Shown here one piece after another: positions 1 to 7,749 of a DNA stretch of 64,000 bases. Numbering within the stretch: the first letter of the stretch is position 1; each line of letters starts with the position of its first letter. The DNA is taken from NCBI GenBank assembly GCA_963768945.1, contig CAVYJW010000001.1, forward strand, positions 124,001 through 188,000, read 5' to 3'. Below the pieces are notes generated by a model, which searched no databases, was not told the DNA's origin, and worked only from the letters and a program-made list of their open reading frames with translations. Position numbers and translations under genes: made by a program. The stretch comes from RYN-230 sp963768945. Lineage in GTDB: Bacteria; Actinomycetota; Actinomycetes; Streptosporangiales; Streptosporangiaceae.

Positions 1-567
1 CCTCGCTGTATAGGAGCGGGCTGGCCGCGCAGCCGGAGAGCGTCCATGCCGGCGACGGGCAGCGGCTGCTGGGCACACGGATGGTCGCCGCGGTCCGCTG
101 CGCACCGCCGCTCAACAAGCCGACCGTGACCGAGCGGGACACCTGCGCGCCATGGCTGACCGCGGAGATCGGCCACCTGACCCGGGAGCTGAGGGTCATC
201 GTGTGCCTCGGCGCGTTCGCCTGGCAGGCGCTGTGGCCGGTCCTGGGCGACGCGGGTTACACCGTGCCCCGGCCCAGGCCGCGCTTCGGGCACGGGGTGG
301 AGGTCGCCCTGGGCAGCCGAGGCCGCCCCGCCCAGGACCGCCCCGCCCAGGACCGCCCCGCCCAGGACCGCCCCGCCGAGGACTGCCGTGCCCGCGCACG
401 CACCCGGCCGCGAGGTGGTGCTGATCGGCTGTTATCACCCGAGTCAGCAGAATACATTCACTGGCCGGGTCACCCCTGGCATGCTGGATGCGGTCTTCCA
501 GCAAGCTCGCGGGTTGGCCGGCTTGGATGCACCCCCCGCACGCCCAGGCGCAGGTGACGCTCCGTAA
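1..567 (+). pseudogene. Uracil-DNA glycosylase family 5 (UDGb), 3' part, frameshifted
   Basis: This is the C-terminal part of a UDGb-type glycosylase, which removes uracil from DNA. The gene starts before the window. From base 3 the frame reads SLYRSGLAAQPESV, then AAVRCAPPLNKPT, ERDTCAPWL, VIVCLGAFAWQAL and RFGHGVEV, all typical of the family. The end of the protein (CYHPSQQNTFTGRVTPGML, stop at 565-567) lies in a different frame. The switch falls in or just after a 15-bp repeat at 324-383, so the uncorrected frame runs into nonsense and stops at 557. I infer a one-base gain or two-base loss there. It is either decay or a sequencing error in GC-rich repeats. Family assignment is strong; functional status is open. 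Confidence 0.75.
324..383. repeat. Four 15-bp tandem repeats inside the UDG gene
   Basis: The unit CGCCCCGCCCAGGAC occurs three times perfectly and a fourth time with one change. Its length is a multiple of three, so copy-number change alone would not shift the frame. It lies where the glycosylase frame is lost. Confidence 0.9.
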
Positions 568-710
568 GCAAACGCTGTCGAACTTAATCGAAATGGTTAC
601 GCTTTGCATTCGGCGTCCAAGTGAAAATAGAAAACTCCCCCCGGGCGAAACATTCTGTATTAATTCGGCTGCCCGAGAGTCGCTCAGACGCTCCGGGGTA
701 TTATTACCCA

Positions 711-784
711 GCCCCCGTAGCCCAAGGGAAGAGGCCGGCCCCCTAAAAGGGTCCCCAGTGTCGGTTCGACTCCGACCGGGGGCA
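711..784 (+). tRNA. tRNA-like cloverleaf, isotype unclear
   Basis: The acceptor stem GCCCCCG/CGGGGGC (711-717, 777-783) pairs perfectly. The T arm (760-776) has a five-pair stem and loop TTCGACT. The D arm carries GGG and a 10-25-type stem with one mismatch. The anticodon stem 737-741/749-753 pairs with one G-T and holds the loop CCTAAAA. CCA is not encoded. The loop has C, not T, before the anticodon triplet. The best reading is TAA (Leu), but a Leu tRNA should have a long variable arm and this one has about six bases. It could be a tRNA with unusual decoding, a decayed tRNA, or one with an indel in its anticodon arm. Confidence 0.65.
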
Positions 785-1317
785 CTCGTGTGCAAGGTGA
801 CCCCCCGAGCTGCCCTGATCTGGCCGGGAAGGCCTGCTGGCTAAGGTATACGCGCCGTTCGCTAGCCGCACGCGGCCCGGGTACCATGGCACCCAGTGCG
901 AAAAGGCCGCCATTCCCGCCGCTGCGGATCATGTTCACGGCCTAAATCATCACCCAGCAAAATGTGGCCATAGCTGCCATGAGCAGCACGGTTGTTGCAT
1001 GGGAACTCTGATCGCGCCGCGAGCAACCACTGCTGAATCGACTTTGGTCATGGTTGCCCCATTCGGCTCGGTGGGCTGGCTCGTGATACCTGTCGCCGTG
1101 CTGACCGAACGTGGCGGTCGGCAGCCATAGTGGCGGCGGTGGCAGCCCGGCTGGGGGGAACGGCAGGGCGGCAGGCGCATCGCGGTGCCGCAACTGGAGT
1201 TGCGGTGGAGGGCGAAGATATTGCTGTGCTAGCTGTCACATACTGCGCACTGCCGGGGCAACGCTGAGGGACGCGGATCAATGCTGAGGGACGCGGATCA
1301 ATACTGCGGAGCCGGGG
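785..1317. other. Intergenic region without a convincing gene
   Basis: Short open frames on both strands lack family resemblance, ribosome binding sites and normal codon bias. The region has lower G+C than its surroundings around 900-1050. The only clear structure is a 20-bp tandem duplication near its right end. Confidence 0.5.
1263..1302. repeat. 20-bp direct tandem duplication
   Basis: GCTGAGGGACGCGGATCAAT occurs twice in a row, perfectly, just downstream of the PPOX gene end. Confidence 0.9.
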
Positions 1318-1728
1318 CTAGCCGCTGATATCCGGCCCGGCCCGGGTGATCTCGATCCGGACCAGGCACCGGCGGTCCCGCACCATGGCGGCCCGGTAGT
1401 CCTTCCAGTCGGCGTGCTCACCCGAGATCAGCCGGTAGTACTCGACCAGGGACTCCATGGCCCCGGGCAGCGAAATAATCTCCGCTTTGCCCTCGACCTG
1501 GACCCACGGGCCGAAAAAGGCGTCCGTGAACACGCAGAGTGAGGCCAGAGGGTTCCGCCGCAGGTTCCTGGTTTTAACCGCCGTCTCGCGGGTGCTGATG
1601 ATCACCCGTCCGGCGCCGTCCACGCCACAGGTCACCGGCGAAAGCTGAGGGCGCCCATCGGCCCGGGCCGTCGCCAGCACGGCCCGGTGGTTCACGCGGA
1701 GGAACTCCCGGGCCTCATCTGGCTGCAT
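1318..1728 (-). CDS. PPOX class F420/FMN-dependent enzyme
   Basis: A 136-residue split-barrel flavin-binding protein of the pyridoxamine 5'-phosphate oxidase-like family, close to the Rv1155 type (TIGR03618). Visible motifs are FLRVNHRAVLATARADGRPQLSPV at the N-terminus, the strand RVIISTRETAVKTRNLRRNP, and WVQVEGKAEI in the middle. The length is usual for single-domain members. Such proteins use F420H2 or FMN to reduce small molecules; the substrate is not predictable. It lies immediately downstream of the DUF4287 gene on the same strand (three bases between), so the two are probably co-transcribed. Confidence 0.85.
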   Translation of the reverse strand: MQPDEAREFLRVNHRAVLATARADGRPQLSPVTCGVDGAGRVIISTRETAVKTRNLRRNPLASLCVFTDAFFGPWVQVEGKAEIISLPGAMESLVEYYRLISGEHADWKDYRAAMVRDRRCLVRIEITRAGPDISG

Positions 1729-1731
1729 AGG

Positions 1732-1965
1732 TCAGGCGCTATTCAGCCTGAGACGGCGGCGGAACTCGTACTCGTGCACGATCGCGGAGGCATAGCCGTG
1801 CGACAGGCCATGCTCGTCGGACAACCAGTGAGCCCGTTCCTCGCATCGGGAGAACGGGGGCCCGGATTCCAGACGCATGAACCACTCGCGGAGTTCGCGC
1901 CCGGTCACGGAAGGTATCCGGGCAATGATGTTCTTGTGCATCTCCGCGGAGTGATTCAGGGACAT
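1732..1965 (-). CDS. DUF4287-type small protein
   Basis: A 77-residue protein starting MSLNHSAEMHKNIIARIP and containing the DUF4287 pattern TGRELREWF, then ERAHWLSDEHGLSHGYASAIVHEYEFRR. Members are small helical proteins of unknown role, often paired with DUF5655. The start was chosen at 1965 because GGAGG lies five bases upstream; a longer open frame upstream lies inside the thiolase 3' end and has no family similarity. Its start overlaps the thiolase reading frame by 10 bases. Confidence 0.75.
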   Translation of the reverse strand: MSLNHSAEMHKNIIARIPSVTGRELREWFMRLESGPPFSRCEERAHWLSDEHGLSHGYASAIVHEYEFRRRLRLNSA

Positions 1966-3350
1966 GGCCACCTCCAGGGGCAGGCTGGTCTCTCTGTCGA
2001 GCCTGCACCACCGGGGAGCCGCTGACAACCCCCTGTCGTAAGGCTTCCGCAATGCCCCGGATGGTCCGGCTTCACCTGTGCTTTCCCGGGAGGGCCAGGG
2101 GTGTTCCCCGGAAGGAACCAGCAGGCCGGCGAGGACAGCCGCTCCAGGATCATGGCCATGCCCTGGCCGCCGCCCACGCACATGGTCTCCAGGCCGTAGG
2201 TCTTGTCGCGGAACTGGAGGCTGTTCAGCAGCGTGGTGGTGATCCGGGCCCCGGTCATGCCGAAGGGGTGGCCGACCGCGATAGCCCCACCGTTCACGTT
2301 GAGCTTGTCGATGTCGATTCCGAGGTCGGTGTAGGAGGGGATGACCTGGGCGGCGAACGCCTCGTTGATCTCCACCAGGTCCATGTCGTCGATGGTCATC
2401 CCCGCCCGGTTCAGCGCCTGGCGCGAGGCCTCCACCGGCCCCAGCCCCATGATCTCCGGAGACAGCCCGGTCACGCCGGTCGCGACGATCCGGGCGAGCG
2501 GGGTGATGCCGAGCTGGGCCGCCTTGACGTCACTCATCACCACGACCGCGGCCGCGCCGTCATTGAGCGCGCAGCAGTTGCCCGCGGTGACGGTCCCGTC
2601 CGGGCGGAACACCGGCTTCAAGGTGGCCACCTTCTCCAGGGTGGTCCCGGGCCGCGGGCCGTCGTCGCCGCTCACCACGGTCCCGTCCGGCAGCGTGGCC
2701 GGCGTGATGTCCCGCTGCCAGAACCCGTTGGCCAGGGCCTTCTCGGCCAGGTTCTGTGACCGGACGCCGAACTCATCCTGGGCCGCCCGCGAGATCCCGC
2801 GCAGCTTGGCGAGGTTTTCGGCGGTCTGGCCCATCGCGATGTAGACGTCCGGGATCGCGGAGTCGTCCCGCGGGTCGTGCCAGACCGGCAGGCCGGCCGC
2901 CGAAAGCGCCTCGGACCGGGCCTCCGCGTCCGCGAAAAGCGGGTTGTGCGTGTCGGGCCAGCTGTCGCTGCTGCCCGTGGCGAAACGGCTGACGCACTCC
3001 ACGCCCGCCGAGATGAACACGTCGCCCTCGCCGGCCTTGATGGCGTGGAAGGCCATCCGGGTGGTCTGCAGAGAGGATGAGCAGTACCTGGTGACCGTGG
3101 TGCCGGGCAGGTTGTCGTAGCCGAGGAGCACTGCGACCACCCGGGCCATGTTGAAGCCTTGCTCGCCGCCGGGCAGGCCGCAGCCGAGCATGAGGTCGTC
3201 GATGTCGTCCGGGCTGAGCTGCGGAACCTTGGCCAGGGCTGCCGATATCAGCTGCGCGGTGAGGTCGTCGGGGCGGATCGAGGCGAGCGATCCCTTGAAT
3301 GCCCGGCCGATGGGCGAGCGTGCGGTGGCGACGATGACTGCCTCAGGCAT
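1956..3350 (-). CDS. Acetyl-CoA acetyltransferase (thiolase, FadA-like)
   Basis: Catalyses thiolysis or condensation of acyl-CoA (fatty acid beta-oxidation or acetoacetyl-CoA formation). All three catalytic signatures are present: Cys90 in TRYCSSSLQTTRMA, His361 in NVNGGAIAVGHPFG, and Cys391 in CVGGGQGMAMILE. The start at 3350 has GGGAG upstream and begins MPEAVIVATARSPIGRA, the usual N-terminus. Thiolases of this type normally end close to residue 406 (ILERLS). Here the frame continues for about 58 low-complexity residues into the start of the next gene, so the original stop was probably lost or shifted. It corresponds by position and type to M. tuberculosis FadA3 (Rv1074c). Confidence 0.9.
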   Translation of the reverse strand: MPEAVIVATARSPIGRAFKGSLASIRPDDLTAQLISAALAKVPQLSPDDIDDLMLGCGLPGGEQGFNMARVVAVLLGYDNLPGTTVTRYCSSSLQTTRMAFHAIKAGEGDVFISAGVECVSRFATGSSDSWPDTHNPLFADAEARSEALSAAGLPVWHDPRDDSAIPDVYIAMGQTAENLAKLRGISRAAQDEFGVRSQNLAEKALANGFWQRDITPATLPDGTVVSGDDGPRPGTTLEKVATLKPVFRPDGTVTAGNCCALNDGAAAVVVMSDVKAAQLGITPLARIVATGVTGLSPEIMGLGPVEASRQALNRAGMTIDDMDLVEINEAFAAQVIPSYTDLGIDIDKLNVNGGAIAVGHPFGMTGARITTTLLNSLQFRDKTYGLETMCVGGGQGMAMILERLSSPACWFLPGNTPGPPGKAQVKPDHPGHCGSLTTGGCQRLPGGAGSTERPACPWRWPCP

Positions 3351-3573
3351 GGCGGGCTCCCTTGCTGCCGCGGCGAACGTGGGTGGTCCAGTCAGATTAC
3401 TGGGCAGTAGCTTAAACCACGGCCGTCCCGCCCATAATCCCCCGGTACACCGGCCGGGGATAGCCGCGCTGGTCAGCGACGGGCCAGCCGCCGGAGTGGG
3501 ATAGCGTCGGTGCTCCAGAGCATGCCCGGGGCGGGCCGCCGCCCCGCAGGCATCCACGACCGAGGTGGTTGCG

Positions 3574-4959
3574 ATGCAGGTCCATGAATCCCTGATCGAG
3601 CTGGTCGGGAACACCCCGCTGATCAGGCTGCGTGCGGTGACGAAGGCTGTGGGCGGGGGGCGGGCCCCTGCCGTGCTGGCCAAGGTCGAGTACTTCAACC
3701 CGGGGGGCTCGGTCAAGGACCGGATCGCGCTGCGGATGGTGGAGGCGGCAGAGGCGTCCGGCGCGCTGCGCCCGGGCGGCACCATCGTGGAGCCCACCTC
3801 GGGCAACACGGGGGTCGGCCTGGCCATCGTGGCGGCGCAGAAGGGCTACCGCTGCGTGTTCATCTGCCCGGACAAGGTCGGCCAGGACAAGATCAGCGTG
3901 CTCCGGGCCTACGGCGCCGAGGTTGTGGTCTGCCCGGGCACCGTGTCCCCCGAGCACCCCGACTCCTACTACTCGGTGTCCAGCCGGCTGGCCCGGGAGA
4001 TCCCGGGCGGCTGGAAGCCGGACCAGTACGCCAACCCGGAGAACCCGGCCTCGCACTACCACTCCACCGGCCCGGAGATCTGGGCCCAGACCGACGGCCG
4101 GGTCACCCACTTCGTGGCGGGCATCGGCACCGGCGGCACCATCACCGGGACCGGCCGGTACCTCAAGGAGGTCTCGGGCGGCCGGGTCCGGGTGATCGGG
4201 GCCGACCCGGAGGGCTCGGTGTACTCCGGCGGTACCGGGCGGCCGTACCTGGTCGAGGGGGTGGGCGAGGACATGTGGCCGGCCAACTATGACCCGGCCC
4301 TGTGCGACGAGGTGCTGGCGGTCAGCGACGCCGAGTCGTTCCTGATGACCCGCAGGCTGGCGCGTGAGGAGGCCCTGCTCACCGGCGGATCATGCGGGCT
4401 GGCCGTGGTGGCCGCGCTGCGCGTGGCGGCGACCGCGGCCCCGGACGACGTGATCGTGGTCCTGCTCCCGGACACCGGGCGCGGCTACCTGGCGAAGATT
4501 TTCAACGACGAGTGGATGGCCGACTACGGCTTCTTGACCGCGGAGACCAAGGAGCCCCGGGTGGCCGACGTACTGCAGCGGAAGCTGCCCGGGCTGCCGG
4601 AGTTCGTGCACGCCCACCCGGAGGAGACCGTGTCGGCCGCCATCGGGCTGCTGCGCGAGTACAACGTCTCCCAGTTGCCGGTCATGAAGGAGGAGCCACC
4701 GGTGATGGCCGCGGAGGTCGTCGGCTCCATCGTGGAACGCGACCTGCTGGACGCGCTGGTCTCCGGCCGGGCCCGGCCCCATGATCCCATCGAGGGGCAC
4801 ATGTCGGCGCCCCTGCCCACGGTGGGCTCGGGTGAGCCGGTCAGCCGGGCGGTCGGCGCGCTGGAAAAGGCGGGTGCCGCGGTGGTCCTGGTGGACGGCC
4901 GCCCAGCCGGCCTGATTACCCGGCAGGACGTGCTGACCTTCCTCGCCGCCACCGCCTGA
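3574..4959 (+). CDS. cbs: Cystathionine beta-synthase
   Basis: A PLP enzyme condensing serine and homocysteine to cystathionine, the first step of reverse transsulfuration. Of 461 residues, the catalytic domain comes first: PLP lysine K48 in NPGGSVKDRIA, the asparagine loop TSGNTG (75-80), and the phosphate loop GTGGTITGTG (186-195). It is followed by a C-terminal pair of CBS (Bateman) repeats from about residue 330. There is no haem-binding N-terminus, as usual in bacteria. The ATG at 3574 was preferred over the GTG at 3565 because GAGGTGG lies just upstream. With metB downstream it forms the transsulfuration pair found as Rv1077 and Rv1079 in mycobacteria. Confidence 0.93.
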   Translation: MQVHESLIELVGNTPLIRLRAVTKAVGGGRAPAVLAKVEYFNPGGSVKDRIALRMVEAAEASGALRPGGTIVEPTSGNTGVGLAIVAAQKGYRCVFICPDKVGQDKISVLRAYGAEVVVCPGTVSPEHPDSYYSVSSRLAREIPGGWKPDQYANPENPASHYHSTGPEIWAQTDGRVTHFVAGIGTGGTITGTGRYLKEVSGGRVRVIGADPEGSVYSGGTGRPYLVEGVGEDMWPANYDPALCDEVLAVSDAESFLMTRRLAREEALLTGGSCGLAVVAALRVAATAAPDDVIVVLLPDTGRGYLAKIFNDEWMADYGFLTAETKEPRVADVLQRKLPGLPEFVHAHPEETVSAAIGLLREYNVSQLPVMKEEPPVMAAEVVGSIVERDLLDALVSGRARPHDPIEGHMSAPLPTVGSGEPVSRAVGALEKAGAAVVLVDGRPAGLITRQDVLTFLAATA

Positions 4960-5143
4960 TACCTTCCCCGGCGGCCCCCTGACAATGGCCCCAGACCGGG
5001 AAAGGCCTGCCCGCCCGTGAGACGGGAGTCACCTCTTTCCTGCGAAATAACGGATTTTCCGGGCCCGTCACTCCTGACGAGGCGTCCGCGAGCGGTCCGG
5101 CGGCCCTGCTGCGAGGCGGCCCGCGGCCCGGTGCCCGTGCCCG

Positions 5144-5232
5144 TGGCCCGGGTGCCCGTGGTCAGGGTTCCTGTGGCCCGGTGCCCGTAGCCAGGGTTTC
5201 AATGGCCCGGGTGCCCGTAGCTGGTGCGCCCG
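5144..5232. repeat. Three degenerate 29-30 bp tandem repeats
   Basis: Units start TGGCCCGGGTGCCCGT at 5144, 5174 (with one G fewer) and 5203. The array lies in the 295-bp gap between cbs and metB and ends about 20 bases before the metB start. It has no T-tract and is not an obvious terminator. Confidence 0.8.
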
Positions 5233-5254
5233 TGGCCGAAGTGCGTGGCAGAGT

Positions 5255-6433
5255 GTGATCGTGACGATCAACTCTGACGGATATCCAGGCGGCGGCTTCG
5301 AGACGCTGGCCATCCACGCGGGCCAGGAGCCTGACCCGCAGACCGGCGCCGTGGTCCCGCCCATCTACCAGGTGTCCACCTACAAGCAGGACGGCGTCGG
5401 CGGCCTGCGGGACGGCTACGAGTACTCCCGGACCGCCAACCCCACCCGGCGCGCCCTCGAGGAGTGCCTGGCTGCGCTGGAGGGCGGCCGCCACGCGCTG
5501 GCGTTCGCGTCCGGGATGGCGGCCGAGGACTGCCTGCTGCGCGCGGTGTGCGCCCCCGGGGACCACGTGGTCATTCCCGACGATGCGTACGGCGGAACGT
5601 TCCGTTTGATGGCGCGGGTGCTCGCGGAGTGGGGGGTGAGCTACCGGCCGGTCCCGATCAGCGACGTCGCCGCGGTCCGGGGCGCGCTCGCCGAGCGTCC
5701 GGCCCGCGTGCTGTGGGCCGAGACGCCCACCAACCCGCTGCTGTCCATCGCGGACATCGCCGCGCTCGCGGACGTCGCCCAGCAGGCGGGCGCGCTGCTG
5801 GTGGTGGACAACACGTTCGCCTCCCCGTACCTGCAGCAGCCGCTCGCGCTCGGCGCGGACGCGGTGGTCCACTCCACCACGAAATACCTCGGCGGGCATT
5901 CCGACGTGATCGGCGGGGCGCTGGTGGTGGCCGACCCGGCCCTCGGCGAGCGGCTCGCGTTCCTGCAGAACGCGACCGGCGCGGTGGCGGGCCCGTTCGA
6001 CGCGTGGCTGACGCTTCGCGGCATCAAGACCCTGGCCGTCCGGATGGACCAGCACTCGCGGAACGCCGCGCGGGTGGCGGACATGCTGACCGGGCACCCC
6101 GCGGTCACGGAGGTGCTCTACCCGGGGCTGCCCAGCCACCCCGGCCACGAGGTGGCGGCCAAGCAGATGCGGGACTTCGGCGGGATGGTGTCGTTCCGGG
6201 TGCGCGGCGGCGGGCAGGCCGCCGTCGTGGCCTGTGGCCGGACCCGGCTGTTCACGCTGGGGGAGTCGCTGGGCGGGGTGGAGTCGCTCGTGGAGCATCC
6301 CGGCCGGATGACGCACGCCTCGGTGGCCGGCTCGCCGCTGGAGGTGGCAGACGACCTGATCAGGCTGTCGGTCGGCATCGAGACGGGAGAAGACCTCCTG
6401 GAAGATCTCCGTCAGGCGCTCGCCGGGGTGTGA
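5255..6433 (+). CDS. metB: Cystathionine gamma-synthase / gamma-lyase
   Basis: A 392-residue Cys/Met metabolism PLP enzyme (fold type I). It forms cystathionine from activated homoserine and cysteine or cleaves cystathionine; the subfamily cannot be separated by eye. Motifs: the tetramer phosphate-binding YEYSRTANPTR (56-66), FASGMAAE (84-91), VVDNTFASPY (183-192), and the PLP lysine K210 in HSTTKYLGGHSDVIGG. GTG codons at 5255 and 5261 are both possible starts. Its position after cbs suggests a joint role in methionine to cysteine transsulfuration. Confidence 0.9.
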   Translation: MIVTINSDGYPGGGFETLAIHAGQEPDPQTGAVVPPIYQVSTYKQDGVGGLRDGYEYSRTANPTRRALEECLAALEGGRHALAFASGMAAEDCLLRAVCAPGDHVVIPDDAYGGTFRLMARVLAEWGVSYRPVPISDVAAVRGALAERPARVLWAETPTNPLLSIADIAALADVAQQAGALLVVDNTFASPYLQQPLALGADAVVHSTTKYLGGHSDVIGGALVVADPALGERLAFLQNATGAVAGPFDAWLTLRGIKTLAVRMDQHSRNAARVADMLTGHPAVTEVLYPGLPSHPGHEVAAKQMRDFGGMVSFRVRGGGQAAVVACGRTRLFTLGESLGGVESLVEHPGRMTHASVAGSPLEVADDLIRLSVGIETGEDLLEDLRQALAGV

Positions 6434-6487
6434 CCCGGGCGAGCGGCCGTGGCCGCCCGGCCGCTCAGGACCCGCGGGGCCGGCCGC

Positions 6488-7096
6488 TCAGGGCTGCCAG
6501 ACCATCAGGACCAGGATGACCAGCCAGATGAGGCTGACCACGCCGGCCAGCGAGGCGATCCGGCCCCGCTCCACGGTGGCCACGTGCACGCGGGCCGCGG
6601 TGGCGGTGACGGTGGCGGTGGTCCCGGTTGGGGCCACCGCCGGGGCGGGCTCCACGTCCGCCGCGGTGGGCTCGGCCCCTTCCGGCACGCCAAAGGCCCC
6701 CGCCGCGCCGGCGGCCGGTGCGCGCCCCGCAGCCGGGGTGACCGCAGGCCCCTCCCCGGCTGCCGCGAGGCTGCCCTCCACAGCGACGATGGCCCGGTGC
6801 TGGTCGCGCATGATGAGCAGCAGCAGGACCAGGGCCACGACGAACAGGGTCAGCGAGGCCGTCACCCACGCTTTTGTCATTTCGTGCAGCGACTGCCCGG
6901 CGATGATGCCGAAGAGCAGCACGCCGAGGGACGCCGCACCGAAGATCCGGGTCATCCGGGACAGGTAGCGGAGCACGCCCACGTTCCGGGCCCGGATATA
7001 ACGCGGGGTGGACATGCTCGCGATGGTGACCGGGCCAATGGCGAAAATGACAAATCCGATATGGAACCACAGCAGCAGCCGGTCGGTAAAAGACAT
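6488..7096 (-). CDS. Integral membrane protein, DUF2269-like
   Basis: A 202-residue protein with about four membrane segments: near residues 5-27 (LLLWFHIGFVIFAIGPVTIA), 50-68, 80-100, and one at the C-terminus (VVSLIWLVILVLMVWQ). Between segments three and four is a long Ala/Pro/Thr-rich soluble linker, probably low-complexity expansion. The N-terminal half resembles DUF2269 integral membrane proteins. No function is known. It is followed upstream on the same strand by another small membrane protein gene. Confidence 0.65.
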   Translation of the reverse strand: MSFTDRLLLWFHIGFVIFAIGPVTIASMSTPRYIRARNVGVLRYLSRMTRIFGAASLGVLLFGIIAGQSLHEMTKAWVTASLTLFVVALVLLLLIMRDQHRAIVAVEGSLAAAGEGPAVTPAAGRAPAAGAAGAFGVPEGAEPTAADVEPAPAVAPTGTTATVTATAARVHVATVERGRIASLAGVVSLIWLVILVLMVWQP

Positions 7097-7176
7097 GCCA
7101 TGATCCTAGGGCTGAGGCCGCCCCCGGCTGTGGCGGGGGCGGCCCGGTTGAGCAAATCGTGACCTGCGGCGAGACC

Positions 7177-7446
7177 CTAGCTGCGGGCGCTCTTCTTGCC
7201 GCTGAAGCCGAGCCACCACGCCCCGCCCAGCAGGATCAGGCCCACGATGAGAGCCACGCCCGCACGCAGCGGGTGGTGACCAGTGGAGCCGTTCAGGTGG
7301 CCGGGGATAAAGCTGGGCAGTGAACCGGCCGCGGTCGTCACGTAGATCAGGGCCAGGATGATCAGCAAAATGCCCACGATGGCGAGAATCAGGGCGCCGA
7401 TGCGCTTCCCCGAAGAGCGCGTGCCTGATTCGGTAACAGTACTCAC
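7177..7446 (-). CDS. Small two-span membrane protein
   Basis: An 89-residue hypothetical protein with hydrophobic segments near residues 16-37 (IGALILAIVGILLIILALIYV) and 62-81, separated by a His/Gly/Ser-containing outside loop, and a basic C-terminus. The GTG start at 7446 has AGGAGG five bases upstream, which makes the gene credible. No family is recognised. Confidence 0.7.
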   Translation of the reverse strand: MSTVTESGTRSSGKRIGALILAIVGILLIILALIYVTTAAGSLPSFIPGHLNGSTGHHPLRAGVALIVGLILLGGAWWLGFSGKKSARS

Positions 7447-7749
7447 GAGATCCTCCTAGAGATATGCAGGCCTGGCCCAGCCGCCACCCCTTCGGCCCGC
7501 TCATAGCTGTAACGGCCGAACGCTACTACGAGATCCAGGCATCTGCGGCACGTCCGAAAAGCCCTGAAGCAAAATCTATCCCTCTTTTTCCCGGGGGCTG
7601 CGCACAGCTCGGCGGATGTGCCGGACGCTATCGGCCCCCTCTTCCGGAGGGTACGCCGGAAAGGTCAACGACGGGCCGCGCTGCCGGCCCGGCGCGCCGC
7701 TCTGCGGGCCCGGCGCGCTGCCGGCGCGCTGCTCTGCTGGCCCGGCGCG
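7447..7749. other. Intergenic region, GC-rich low complexity
   Basis: No gene is seen. Bases 7675-7770 are made of GGCCCGGCGCGC-like blocks repeated irregularly up to the end of the vWA gene. The left part holds the likely promoter of the small membrane protein. Confidence 0.5.

Noticed and set aside
711..784. Standard tRNA-Leu(UAA) of the bldA type
   Set aside because: The variable region is only about six bases and U33 is missing, while Leu tRNAs are class II with a long arm.
942..1281. Small minus-strand proteins between the tRNA and the PPOX gene
   Set aside because: Overlapping frames of equal quality, His/Arg-rich, no ribosome site, no family.
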